Assembly (NCBI GenBank): GCA_900073065.1
Contig: FJOG01000003.1
Coordinates: 1,862,133-1,926,132, forward strand
Direction: 5' to 3'
Source: Phialocephala subalpina
Lineage: Eukaryota > Ascomycota > Leotiomycetes > Helotiales > Mollisiaceae
DNA length: 64,000 nt
Shown in pieces: positions 33,724 to 45,188 of the stretch (position 1 is its first letter; each line of letters begins with the position of its first letter). The notes beneath the pieces were generated by a model that ran no database searches, was not told the origin of the DNA, and saw nothing but the letters and a program-made list of their open reading frames with translations. A program made the translations under genes and the position numbers.

Positions 33724-34435
33724 ATGTCATGGCCACCTCTCAAAGGCCCGACATATCAAGAAATACTAGCAGAATACGAGCGCAACCAGCCGTCGACCCG
33801 CAGGACCCAACCAACAAGGCTCCACCTGACCTTCAAGCAACACAAACCCGAAATCTCCTCTGACAAAGAGAATCTCGAACATCCTCCATGGATGTACACC
33901 GTTCATCTTCAATACGGTGATTTGGAAGGGATATGGATTCGTCTTTCTCATCTCCTCTTCATCAAATTTCGCAAAGGGGAAACAGAGAGCTAACTTGGAT
34001 CGTCAACAGCATGCACCCCCTCCCCAACAATCCTCAACGAATTCTACCTCACATCACAAGACAAATTCGACAAAACATCACGCTCCCAATCTATTGTTGG
34101 TAATTTCCAGCCGCTTCATATCAGCGACCCACTCGCATCCTACGGCCTTCAACAAACCATCTCTTTCCCGAATCTCGATCCTGGCATCGAGCGAGATCTC
34201 CAAGATGATAATGGATATCCCTTTTTGCAGTTCTGTCTTTTTCGGGTATGAAGGCGATGGTAAAGAGCCGGGGATCGAGGAGAAGAACGGGGCGGAGAAG
34301 GCGTTTGAGGGCTTAATTGCGAAGAGAAGGGCTCGAAGAGTAGAGACGAGTTTATCGAGGGAGGAGAAGGAGAGTTTGAAGAAAGCTGGGGGTGAGGGTT
34401 GTAAGATTATGTACCGGGTTCTGGGCCTACTCTGA
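33724..34435 (+). pseudogene. copy C of an unrecognised three-copy family
   Basis: The ATG at 33724 opens MSWPPLKGPTYQEILAEYE. A 93-base intron (33917-34009, GTGATT...CAACAG, branch GCTAAC) joins in phase to ACTPSPTILNEFYL, and the frame continues to DDNGYPFLQFCLF. At a T5 run near 34230 the frame breaks. The expected C terminus (GYEGDGKEP ... TSLSREEKESLKKAG) is in the next frame and ends at 34435. The DNGYPF and LSREE motifs, and their spacing of about 42 residues, match copy A (DENGYRF ... LSREE, about 40). A 55-base GT-AG intron at this point would also restore the frame, but it is purine-rich, lacks a branch site and would shorten the conserved spacing, so I prefer a one-base indel. Function unknown. 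Confidence 0.55.
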
Positions 34436-35241
34436 CTACTGGATAGGTAATTTTGGGTGGTACAGTTGCTGCTTTGATAGATTTGGTGCAAAAGAAGGAC
34501 TGTCTGAAATTCTAACAATTTTGAAGTGAATAAGTAGATTGCCCGCTGAAATATAAAAGTTTACAAATAAGCCTATAAAAGCGCATGATGGCAAAGTTTA
34601 AGAACGAGTGCCAACGAGGTAACTCGGACTTCAACTGCGAAATCTCTTAAGACAAAAGGCATTACTCAAGTTTCGCAAATCATGCACTTGCGATACCGAA
34701 GTCAAAATTCAAAGGAGTGTAAGTATTCAATTGAATGAATATCATGTTACAATACAAGAGACATCTCGATCCGTCTATCAGCCTGAGCTATGCCTGACCC
34801 TCCAACCGGCACCAATTGAATCAATGTCAAAGATACGTAGAAAAACCAAACCCTCATCCCCTCATCATACCGCAATCCAGGCTGGTTGTAATCATATATT
34901 CTAACAATTTCCGTCCCATCGTCGAAGATTTCTCCCCAACTGGTCGCAAGTCAAGCATACGCCAATATGAACGAGTACCCCAATCCTCCCATATGCAAAC
35001 CTTGAATACAATCCAAGGCTCCATTCGCTCCTCAGAACCCAGTCCCTTTTTGGACTCTCCCCCAGAGAAAAAGAAAGAGATGTTGTTTCGAATTAAGACT
35101 CGGTAATTTCATCGTCATTGGTCGTAAAGCTAAAGCACAGGAATATGCACAGTCGAATGCAATATCAAATTGACACAAACAATGAATGATCGGATGTCAA
35201 CCTATCAGGGATCTACCCTTGTTTGACGTTTTTTTGTTCCT
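34436..35241. other. intergenic, no gene seen
   Basis: Lies between the 3' ends of copy C and of the disordered-protein gene. No supported feature. Confidence 0.45.
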
Positions 35242-36945
35242 CTAGTAGAGAGAAGTTTTGCGCTTCTCAGCTGCTGATGTGAGAACGAGCATTGGTGCCT
35301 TGCGTTCAACATCGGCCACCTCAGGCTTCTTGCCAGCGTTCTTGAAAACTGCTGCAAAACTGCCTCCAATTGCGGATCCCTCGTCACTGCTGACACTAGC
35401 AGTCGTAAAGTTGCTATCAACAGATCCAACAGACTTGCGTTCCAGCGAGCGTTCCTTCTGTCGAGACGATGGGCGATCAGAGCCAATCGCACCGTGGGCT
35501 GAAGTGCGAGGGCTGCCATGGCTTGGTCGACCGGAAAGACTTCCACTTCCGCTGCGACCACTTTCTGAACCATCATCCGAGGAAGCAGAAAACGTAAGTT
35601 CGCCAGCCTCAGAGACAGGAGACATGCTACCAGAGCCTGCGCTACCTGGGGCTCTGCGGCGTTCCATTCCCGCACGAACAAGATTGTGGACAGCACTTCT
35701 GCGTGTTCGGGTAGCAAAGTTCTTGCTACCTTCAAACTTGGTGGTGGGTTTGGCGATCAATTCGTCCAAAGAAGGAGGTCCTCGGGGTTGGCGAATTGGG
35801 TGCTCTCCAGCACGAGCTTGTCCTGGACCGAATCCTGATGATGTAATCGGTGTTGAAGGGAATCCCATGCTCTTGGGAAGAAGAGCTGATCTCGGACCCT
35901 CAATAGAAGTTGGGATATCCGTACCAATAGCCATCGAGTTAGCCTTGCGGTGTCCTCGGCGGAACGCACCTGCAGATGGTGGTGGCAACGGCATATGGTC
36001 TTGTGGGGGTGACTGAGATTTCTTGGGTGGGCTGATGCTTCGGGTGAATGTTGGAGCGTCGGACTGTGGGGGTGGAGAGACCTGGAATCGAGGAGTGCCA
36101 TGTTGTTGCGGTGGCGAATAGTTGACAGTTTGCTGAACAATTTGCTGGTTGTAGGAGTTCTGCTGTTGGCTGTTATCCATAAAGTAGCTTTGCTGTCCGG
36201 TCATCGGGTCGTAATATGAATAGACACCAGGTTGAGCGCCCACCACTGGAGTGATGATTGGCTGCATATTGTTCTTGACCTGCTGCTGCTGATATACGTT
36301 TTGTGGAGTGATCGGAGGCGTCGAAAATTGTTGCTGCATCTGGTTTCCCATTCCCAAGTTCATGCCCTGGAATTGCTGAGCAGCCGCCTGAACGTTCATG
36401 AGTTGCTGTTGCAGACGCTGCTGTTGCTCTGCGAGATACATGTTGGTGGCCACGAGCTGAGCGTAGAGATTTGGATCCATCTGCTCCTGACCGTGCTCAT
36501 CGACAAGGATCTCCGGTGGTGCGAGAATCTGCTCTGGTACAGAGTACATTTGGCTTTGGCGGTTGGTGTTCAGTTGACCGTAGGTGTTCTGTTGGCCGAA
36601 GTTGTTGGATGTCTTTGGTCCACCATATGATTCTTTGTCAGAGTAGATGCTGCCTCCAAGCCCGGTGTTGTGTTGCATTTGAGTTGGAGGTGCAGTAGAA
36701 GGGAACGTGCTGGAAGTGGCTGATTTTGGCGCGGTTCTCAAGCCAGCTAGCAAGTGAGACCGGGAGGTGCGAGGTGTAGGAGCACCATTGTCTTGAGGGT
36801 CGGATGGCTTTGTTGGCTCGAACGAGAGACGCTTGATGTTTGTACCGTTTGCTCGTCGCGAAGCAAAACCAGATCCGGGCATACCCAACCCATTACTGGA
36901 TGGGAAGTTGTTGTAGGACATCTGAGCAAGACCGCCTGCGTCCAT
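35242..36945 (-). CDS. large disordered Q/S/P-rich protein
   Basis: Single exon, 567 aa, starting at the ATG at 36945 (MDAGGLAQMSYNN). I do not recognise a named domain. The middle has a Gln-rich region (about 165-275: EQQQRLQQQLMNVQAAAQQ and similar) with one likely helix, MDPNLYAQLVATNMYLAEQQ, that could form a coiled coil. PYDPMTGQQSYFMD-like and STPPITPQN segments follow. Many S/P phosphorylation-type sites (SPPPQ, SPPK) and short conserved linear motifs (PPSLDELIAKPTTKFEGSKN, RTRRSAVHNLVRAG) mark the C-terminal half; these last two look like the conserved core. The very C terminus, PMLVLTSAAEKRKTSLY, is also conserved-looking. Such proteins in filamentous ascomycetes are often RNA- or polarity-linked, but that is a guess. 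It has an exceptionally long gene-free region upstream. Confidence 0.75.
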   Translation of the reverse strand: MDAGGLAQMSYNNFPSSNGLGMPGSGFASRRANGTNIKRLSFEPTKPSDPQDNGAPTPRTSRSHLLAGLRTAPKSATSSTFPSTAPPTQMQHNTGLGGSIYSDKESYGGPKTSNNFGQQNTYGQLNTNRQSQMYSVPEQILAPPEILVDEHGQEQMDPNLYAQLVATNMYLAEQQQRLQQQLMNVQAAAQQFQGMNLGMGNQMQQQFSTPPITPQNVYQQQQVKNNMQPIITPVVGAQPGVYSYYDPMTGQQSYFMDNSQQQNSYNQQIVQQTVNYSPPQQHGTPRFQVSPPPQSDAPTFTRSISPPKKSQSPPQDHMPLPPPSAGAFRRGHRKANSMAIGTDIPTSIEGPRSALLPKSMGFPSTPITSSGFGPGQARAGEHPIRQPRGPPSLDELIAKPTTKFEGSKNFATRTRRSAVHNLVRAGMERRRAPGSAGSGSMSPVSEAGELTFSASSDDGSESGRSGSGSLSGRPSHGSPRTSAHGAIGSDRPSSRQKERSLERKSVGSVDSNFTTASVSSDEGSAIGGSFAAVFKNAGKKPEVADVERKAPMLVLTSAAEKRKTSLY

Positions 36946-39900
36946 ACTCAAAGATTGATGTTGTACAGGTGAAGGGTGGTTGATCGTTTGATTGAGGGGA
37001 TGAATGATCGAAGATGCGAACTCGACGTCGAGAGAGTGAAGGCAGTCGAATTAGCGAGCTCAAAGGTTGAGCAAATGCTGAAGTATTAGAGGAATTAGAT
37101 GATCGAGCGAGCCGATCGTGTTGTACGTATGAAGAGTCGAAATTATGTATGGTGTAAACGAGCTCGTATGCTGAGCGAGGCAAGCCTATAAAGCAGGCAA
37201 CAGCGAAGAGGTGTTCGAAAGGGTGTAATGAAGAGCCTTTGCTGAGATCCAAGATGTGTGAACAGAAACCGGATGAACCGAGAAACAAAACGCGTCGCGG
37301 ACTATGTAGTGTAGTCGTTGGAAATTACAGATTTCTATGTGAGTCGAGTTGAATGAAAGCAGAAAGCGGGCGAGAAGGTGCGATGCTCTGCAATCAACAA
37401 CAAAGAGCGATCGAGTTGAAAGGCAGACGACGGTGGATGTTCGTGTCGATAAAGAGGAAGGCACGTCGATGGTGAAAGCTGTTCCCGTTCCGATGCAAAA
37501 TGAGTCGAGGGCGGCGAGATCAAAGGACACGATCGGAAAAAATGTATCGATGTTGAATGAATCTGCACAGACAACTCAATCACGATCCCACAGCTGGATT
37601 ATCACTCTAGAAGAGGATGGAGGGGCGACAACAACAACGAGAGGAAGGAAGAGGGGCGGTGAAGTAGAGAGAGAAGATGGAAAGCAGAGCAAAGTCGAGT
37701 TTGTGATGGACCGGGTGCGAAGGATTGGTGGTCTAGCCGTATGGGGAGTAGCGCCACCACCCTGAGTTGGACCTGGGTGGACTGGCTGGACTGGGCTGTA
37801 TCGAACTGCAGCGGGGGCTTTTGGCAGGAGGTGGCAGGAGCCTGCAATTGGGCCAACGCAGAACTCTAGTTTCGATCAAGTCAAAGGTCACCAGCCTGTA
37901 GACGGCGAGAAGGGAACTATTGAGGCTCTGGTCGGTTTGCGACTGGCTGCTGATGAACGTGTTGCCGATTGCTGATTGTGTTGATTGTAAATCGTGATGC
38001 TTGCGAGGCGACAAAAACCCGAGTTGACGTCCAGCTCACGGTTTGGCGATTGCATTGATCTTCAAGAATGCCATGGGTTGGGGGCAGGGGAGAGCAATAA
38101 GCAGCGTTGACGAGCAGCAATTATTGTCTGTATGCACATGTGAGCTCTCCTGCAATCATCACTCTAATTCTAATCCCTCAGGGCGAACATTAGTCCACTC
38201 TCTCCGCAAAAGGAAGACGTGGTACTGTACTCATCATCCGCATCATCAAAGATCCAGTGAGGCTGGTGTCTGAAATATACTATTCATGGCCCTTGAATCC
38301 CTTGATCTCCTCAGCTCACACAGCCGGAGTGGAGTCCGCTAGAGCACCGTACTCGAGGTTCTCCTTATTTCCGCACCTCCTCGCCCTCCCGCAGCGCGTT
38401 CAGTGGTGTGGCCTCGTGGCTTGACCATTCAGATGCACTGCCAGCCTACCAATCAACCCCTCGCCGTCAAGCCGAGTCAAATATCCCTCCTATTCTCGTG
38501 CTTCCATACTCTTTTTGCTTGCATGAGCCAATCACGACTTATAACCACTACCCATATATCACAGTCATATTGGTGCTTGACAACACATCATCTCGTCTTT
38601 ACGAACGTCCCATCCCATGATTGATCGCATTGCAAGCTCTGACTCTTGCTCTTGGCCCTCGCCTCATGTGCCCCAAACGAGTTTTGCGCACAGATGTGCT
38701 CCTCTCCTCTCAGGGGCTCCTGCTTCTTCTTCCGACGATTTGTCTGTGAAAAGAGGCCCGCAGCGTGCATCGAACCCGCATAGGCGCCCTTCTGGAGGCG
38801 CAGAAGAGAAGCCAAAGCCATGAACCAGAACCAGCCAAAATTCTCACTTTCACACATCTTTGTGCTCTGCACATCATGCATGTCAGCTCGTCTTTTTAGC
38901 CGTTGCAACTCAATTTGCAGCAAGGATTGGATCGGTGGAAAGAAAAAAACAGTCTGCAGAAGCGGACGGCAGACGCACATTGTCGTGGTAGCCCGCCACC
39001 CAATTGAAGCTCTCGTGCATTCGTGATCGCGCTTGAGGCGCGTCGAGATGGCATGTTCATTTGCTGTACGTGACTAGATGACCGTTGATTTGAATGTCTG
39101 GCTTGCACTTGCATACTCTGCGCGCGTATTCCACCAATTCTCCACTTCGTACTTGGCCATCATCATCAGCATCAGCATCAGCATCAGCATCTTCAAACAA
39201 ACCCACCGAAAGGAATGTCCCCGGCTCAAAAATACCTCATCCCTCATCATCAGTCACGTACGCTTGTTTGTGAGTCCGATGTGAGGGCGCAAACGCGTAA
39301 AACGGGGCACACCTATTTCTATCTCTAACAGCCGGCCCTAGATCCCTCCTGGTGCCTCCACAGTGCGTGTTCAGTTTGGAACACGGAGTACAGAGACGCG
39401 AAATAAACATCAGTGCGCTTGTATCAGTGTAACAAGTCATGACCATCTCGCTACCCAGGATCATCATCAGGAGAAACAGCAGCAGCTGGCATGCCAAGTC
39501 TTTGCATTCAGCAAGATGGAAACTCTGAAACTGCTGTCTTTGCAAGATCATGCTTACCTTGCGTCAGCCTGCCAAACTTCAGGTTGATGAATGCTTGCCC
39601 CGACCTCCCCCACGACCAAAACGCGTTGTTATCGAACAACCCCTCTCCTTGCAGATTATCTTATCTCGTCTCTTGTTCCTCGAATTTTGAAACGGCGAAG
39701 TGAACCGATCGCCAAATAGGGCTGTGAGTAAAATTGCGATCAGCCATTGAATTTGAATTTCCACTTCCAGTAGTCGAGACTCAGGGGTCATCGCTTGCGA
39801 GATTGCGTTTTTGCCTGTCGCGTGCGCGATGGTGGTGAAGATCGCGAGATCAATGCTGGACCCTGTGTGGTGGAGGCTTGCTGGAAGTCTGGATTTCCAC

Positions 39901-40433
39901 GTGTGAGATGTTGAACGTTTGGACAGGGTTGAAGATCTCCCGGGGCCGACGCGCCGGCTTGATGAAAGATTTTGTAGTTGCTAGATGGGATGAATTTTAG
40001 AGGTGCTCTGAGGAAGGAGCTGGCTCGGCTGGTAAGTTCTGGTGCTCCTTCCTTGAGAGAGCATCGGCTGCGAAAATTGGAGTCCATCCCATCCCACTAC
40101 CACACATTGCACAATGAAGGCAATACGCCGTGGAAGTCGGTATTATTTATAAATGAAGAAGAAGAAAAGTGGACGCTTTCTCACAAAGTGTCAGGCAGAG
40201 ATTGGGACATTCGTAGGAGCAAATTGCATTAACAACCAAGAAATGATCTCCAACAATCCTAGGTGACTCTTCTCTATTCTCTCCGATTAAATAATGATAG
40301 GGGTATAACTCATCGCTCATAATCATCCTTCCGAGACGCCTCTGTCCATCTGGTATTTCCCAAGCCAATCCAACTCCTTCTCTATTAAACTCCACCGCCT
40401 TTTTGAACGAACGCCCACCAATTCCCAATCAAA
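36946..40433. other. 3.5 kb region, no gene seen
   Basis: Upstream of the disordered-protein gene and beyond the 3' end of the sugar transporter gene. Frames such as 37349-37765 (plus) are basic, low in complexity and featureless. The part next to 36945 (to about 38100) is probably a long 5' leader and promoter with several small upstream ATGs. The stretch 38300-39800 has CT-rich and simple repeats. No RNA gene recognised. Confidence 0.5.
39158..39191. repeat. CATCAG microsatellite
   Basis: A short imperfect tandem: CATCATCATCAG followed by four further CATCAG-type units. It is in a gene-free region and is an ordinary simple repeat. Confidence 0.9.
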
Positions 40434-42388
40434 TCAACCCTCCGTCACCGCCTCAGACTTTTGACTCCAGCTCTTAAGCTCAACTTTATCCTCTGCCCTC
40501 GGTCCCAACACTTTCACCGTACCAAACCTCCTCGGACTAACCTTATTCTCATACAAATAATCAATCTCTTCAGTCGTCAAACCCCTGATCTCGGGGATCC
40601 AGAAATAAGAAACAAATAACAACAGAACACTGCTGCCCATGAACACAAACCCAGTCTTAGCTCCCAAATTCCCAGATCCAGACCCAACATTATACATATA
40701 CGGTGTAACGAACGCAAAGAGCCAGCTGGTGAAGGCTTGCATCATGATGCTGATAGATTGTGTATGTTGGCGTAGCTTGTATGAAGATAATTCGGGAGTC
40801 ATGGACCATGTTACTAGGGAGTTGGTGAATTGTTGCCAGGTGATGAGGAGATTTCTGGCATATGTTAGGTGAGATTTTGTGAGGGTAGGGGCAAGACGAA
40901 CAGTAATACGGCAATAGCCCATATAGCACCGGTGTTGGAAGAGGGCATATATCCCAAGCCTCCTACTATTCCCAGGGTAATAATGTTCCCTATCACACCA
41001 ACAAGATAGAGCGGTCGGCGGCCAAAACTGTCTCCAAAGTACCACATCCATGGCATAATAACGAGGGCTAAGCCAAACCCGCCAATGTTGATATCGAAGG
41101 CATGTATGACTGGGAGGCCAGCGAGGGTGAGGAAGTAGATATTTTGAGTCAGAAATGCGGTTCCAATGAGACCGTTACCAAACATAAGTAGGCAGACTGT
41201 CAAAGTACGTGTCAGATCTGTGCCTTTGAAGCAATCCAGATATGAAGCATCTGTATCCTTCTGCATTTCACGGAAAATGCCAGCTTGAAGATACGCCAGT
41301 CTTGCATCGATGTGATTCTCTTTTCCATAAAGACGGGCAAGAGAAGAGTGTGCTGCTACTCGACGGCCTTTCATGACGAGGTAGGTTGGTGATCTAATCT
41401 TGTTAGCATATTGTAGAATGTACTTGGCGGGACTGGACAACGGACTCGGGGACAAGTAAGAAGGCAAGGATGGGCAGGGCGCCAACTACCCATTGTAAAG
41501 CGAATACAGTACGAAAGGCCGAGGGGTGCGTATCTGGGACGAATGCGCGGACAACTCCCAAGCCAATGCACTGCATAGCAACGATGAAAAATGCGAGTCC
41601 ACCAAGAAGAATGCTTCTCAGACGAGGGGGTGAGATCTTCGATCAATGTTAGTATTTGTATCAGGATTCATTATGCTCAGAATGTCAGACATACCTCAGA
41701 AGCATATGTCGTCCCCACCGCCAACAGACCTCCAACTGCGAAGCCATTGATCATCTTTCCGGCAAGCAATGTACCCTTGGCAGTCGAAGTATATTGTACA
41801 ATCACCCCAACAGTCTGACGACTTTCATTAGCCAGCGTTACACGACATCGCACCAGGCGGGATGACTTGCAGTTACAGCCCCGAACGCCATCCCAGTATA
41901 TCTTCTCCCAATTTTCTGTGACACAGGCCCGGCAATTGCAGATCCCAGTATTGAGCCAACATTGGTCATCGAAGACCATAATGATGTCCAGATGGAATCC
42001 AGGTATAGTTCTTTCAGAACTGCATCGTAATGTCCGAAATACAGTTCAAAAGCCGGCATGGCAATGGTAGCTCCATTTGCAATCGTATCGTAGCCCTGAA
42101 GATCGGATTAGTTGGCGGACATTCCGCAGTTGAGGGAACTTACATAGACAGCTGCACATGAGTAGGCCGCCAGCACTAATTTCCAGTCAGTAAATGTTCT
42201 CAGGATGAACGAACATTGAACGTACTAAATAAGAGAGAGCCCTTGTTCGCCTTCACCGACTGCCATATCCCATACGTTTTCTCCAGAGCCTCGAGCTCCT
42301 CCCCTTGCAGTGCAAGTTGCTCCTGTGCCGATTGGTCGGTGACATGCTCCATTTGTTGAGCATTGGATTGGATAGACTTCATATCCAT
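40434..42388 (-). CDS. MFS sugar transporter
   Basis: Predicted 545 aa from seven exons (42388-42226, 42175-42144, 42095-41877, 41814-41695, 41636-41446, 41393-40902, 40854-40434). All six introns are GT-AG, 47-62 bases, and each junction keeps family sequence in phase. The fifth and sixth introns use weaker donors (GTCCGT, GTTCGT). Sugar-porter signatures: GYDTIANGATIAMPAFELYFG in the first helix region, GPVSQKIGRRY, VGGLLAVGTTYASEISPPRLR, the central VPESPTYLVMKGR, DSFGRRPLY, and the C-terminal PEIRGLTTEEIDYLYE. Twelve hydrophobic segments fit. The GYD start and length are closest to fungal maltose/hexose permeases. I infer proton-coupled uptake of a sugar at the plasma membrane; the substrate cannot be told from sequence. 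Confidence 0.92.
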
Positions 42389-43952
42389 CGCAGAATATCA
42401 ATCCACCAAAGCAGCCTGGACATCAACAGGAGGTTCTCCGGGAGTCGACGTCGATATGTCCGTCCAGGGACCCAAGCCTCGAGAGACGACGGGACACCGT
42501 CCTATGCAGCCATATATCAACGATCGTAACTGTGGCAGTCTTGTGCAGCCTCAATCGCATGCAGCTATCCTCTCGCGCCGCCGCGTTCTGTTGCTGGGAT
42601 CTCTCCACAACCCCGCAAAGTGATGACCTCAAAGTTGGGGATGAGAGAAAAGATTGGATCCACAGTCAACTTTATCGTGGGAGATCGCTGCCAGGTCACA
42701 GATCCGACTAAAAGCTAAAAAAAAAATTTACAAAAAAGGAAGACGAGGCTCGGCATCGAGGAACGGGAAGTACGCGGTCCTTTTGTTGATGCCGAGCCTG
42801 ACACGCGAACTGTAAATGGAACGTCCCACACGCCACAAGAAGCGGTGGCTTGTCGGTTGTTCCCCGATTGTTCAGCGAAAACGTGGTGAATGCGCAAAGT
42901 ACTCTTGGCTTCAGGACATTGCCGTCCGGTATTCTGATATGCGGCGCCCGATACGGTTCGTCTCAAGATTCGCTGCTGCAGCTTCCAGAAAATGGTGTTA
43001 CATGCGAGGCTAGGCACCGTTTGGCTGAACATTGCTTCGCATGAGGAGTTCAGAAATAGTTGAAACGATAGTTGTAGTTCAACGTCATCAGCTGAATCGA
43101 AGCAAGCAGCCCATTCGTGCGAGCTTCACTGAGCACGGCCCGAATAGAAGGCTGATAGAGCGTCTTCATGCTGTCCCATCATCCGATCTAAATTTCTCCT
43201 CCAAACTTTTCTGCAAAACCTTGCTGGAATCTGTGTTTGGATGGTTGTTTGATCGGGGTTAGAGAAGTCTCAAGGTTGTTCCTCTCGCATCCCAGATCTC
43301 TGGTGTTGAATTCCGCCTAATCCTTTTCGTCTTGCGAAGTTTTCATGCTTAGAATACTGCGTCATCCTTCTGCGAATAGAAGTATCAGAGGAAAAGGCCT
43401 CTTTCTTGCGATCTCGCGTCTCGATGTACTGCTCTGCAATCCTTTTCTTCCAGGTGATCGAGAATTTGAGGGCAGGATCATTCGTAGGGAAGTGGTCATC
43501 TCAACCAACCTTTCCAGTCGTTTTCGTCACGCCAAACTCGTCTCATGTTACCACCCAGAAAAATATTACTTGAACCTTTCCCACGTCGGCAATGATACTC
43601 CTCCTTCTTTGTTGTAAGCTTCTTAAATGAGAACAATCTTGCATCTAGTGATAGGTGAAGATATACAAGTTCGGTCTTATCTCCTCTATAAGTTCAACAT
43701 GCAAGACTTTGCCTCTCAACAGGTAATCTACTAGAAGGACCTTTGGCAGAGTCCCCCATTTTCTTTCCCACTTTCTAGATATTCCATTCTCTAATAAATC
43801 GCGATGCTCGAAGGAAACTATAAGTAAACACACACCTTTTGAGCCTCCTTTGATATTCTTCTCGTCAATTGGTAGTTAACCACAATTTTCTCTTTTCCCC
43901 ATATCAACTTTGCTGTTATTAGCTTTCTGAACTGGCCTCTAAGCAAAACATC
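42389..43952. other. 1.6 kb divergent intergenic region, no gene seen
   Basis: Between the sugar transporter (minus) and copy B (plus). It holds the transporter promoter on the left. An A-rich tract lies near 42717-42740. No gene is supported. Confidence 0.45.
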
Positions 43953-44621
43953 ATGGAAGAGACCTCCAAAACAACTACAGAACACAAGCCAACGGCTGCT
44001 TCACCTAAAACTGAGAGCACCATCCAACCTACATCAACCTACACTACTCCACTAGAACCGGAAACGATAGCAATCTACAATTTTGTATACTAGTATTCCA
44101 GCAAAACAGGTTTGAAGCTCGGGTACCAAAGCTCTAGCTTGACGATTCGGCATTATATTGATAATCCTTTTGTTGGGTATGAAGCCGAGATCGAGAAGGG
44201 CAATTTCACTGGGACTTGGGGTATGTTATCCTTCTTCTCACCATTCCCAAACCCAACCACCAAAAGCGAGGTAAGAGTGAATAGCCTTTCGATACTAAAT
44301 TTTTGTCCAGTTCTAGTATGCATTCACTCATCAAACCCCGAAAATAAAACCTTCGACAACTTATACCAAAGGGGAGAGTATGAGACCGCTTTCGGCGTCG
44401 GCGTCGGCGTCGAGTGTAGCCATAAACTCGAATGTATAAGGGTTGAAGGTGATAATAGGTTTCCGTTGTTGACTTTGCGTGTAATTGAGGATGAGGAAGA
44501 GGTGTGTGGCCCCAAGAGGTTTGTGGTGTTGGTGGGGAAGAGGAGGATTGGAGTGGAGGAAGGGGAGAGGGAAAAGGAGACGATGTTGTCGAAGGATGAA
44601 AAGAGTAGATTGTGGAATTGA
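43953..44621 (+). pseudogene. copy B of an unrecognised three-copy family
   Basis: The ATG at 43953 opens MEETSKTTTEHKPTAASP, leading to LEPETIAIYNFVY and then an in-frame TAG at 44091. Copy A has a lysine at this point. The same frame then continues with family sequence: TGLKLGYQSSSLTIRHYIDN, GYEAEIEKGNFTGTW, and after a likely 90-base intron (44221-44310, GTATGT...GTCCAG) CIHSSNPENKTFDNLYQ, EGDNRFPLLTLRVIEDE and the final TMLSKDEKSRLWN. The 90-base intron is divisible by three and open, so its removal is inferred from comparison with copies A and C. Only one nonsense codon is seen, a single A-to-T change if it was AAG, so this is the best-preserved copy. Function unknown. Confidence 0.6.
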
Positions 44622-45188
44622 GGGATTGAATATTCCTGCCGAGGGGGATGTGAAAGGATAGGATGAGATTAGAGTAAGGCTTGAAGAGGAAGTACTTCCT
44701 AGCTAGGAAGTAAGTGTTCGTTAGTAGTGCTCCTGCGTCTCAGCTTGTTCTTGTCAAGTATGTTCTCATAGAATTGAAGGAGTTTTGAAATTTGATGGAA
44801 TCTTGAATTGACTGCTGGCCAGTGTTTTCATTAGACGCTGTATTTCAGGCAGTCAGAGCCTGGAAATTTAGTGATCAGCGCCCTGAAACGCAAGCTGAGG
44901 TCGCTAAGATATAGTAATCGCAACCTGAGAGACTTCTTCGTTTGACAATCGGATAGATAATAGAATCTATCAGCACAACAAGGATTAAACACTAGAGGCA
45001 CACTCTCTAAGTAGTCTAAGAAATATAAAGAATCAATCGACTTCGATGCTAAAGCCGTTGCCCTTGGCCAAGTATCACTATCACGTGCCAACGTAAAGTC
45101 GTGACGCGTCTTCCCCTCAATCAATCAACAACTTCCAAACACACCTCCATCTATCCTCAACAACCACGACCACACCACCACCACCACC
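44622..45188. other. intergenic, no gene seen
   Basis: Contains the 3' end of copy B and the promoter of the Fta4 gene, with a C/A-rich leader (ACCACCACCACC) just before 45189. Nothing else is supported. Confidence 0.45.

Noticed and set aside
34236..34290. A 55-base GT-AG intron that would repair copy C
   Set aside because: It restores the frame, but it is purine-rich, lacks a branch site and would delete residues whose spacing is kept in copy A.
37349..37765. Open frame of 138 codons on the plus strand
   Set aside because: Basic, low-complexity content without domains. It lies in the upstream leader of the minus-strand disordered-protein gene.
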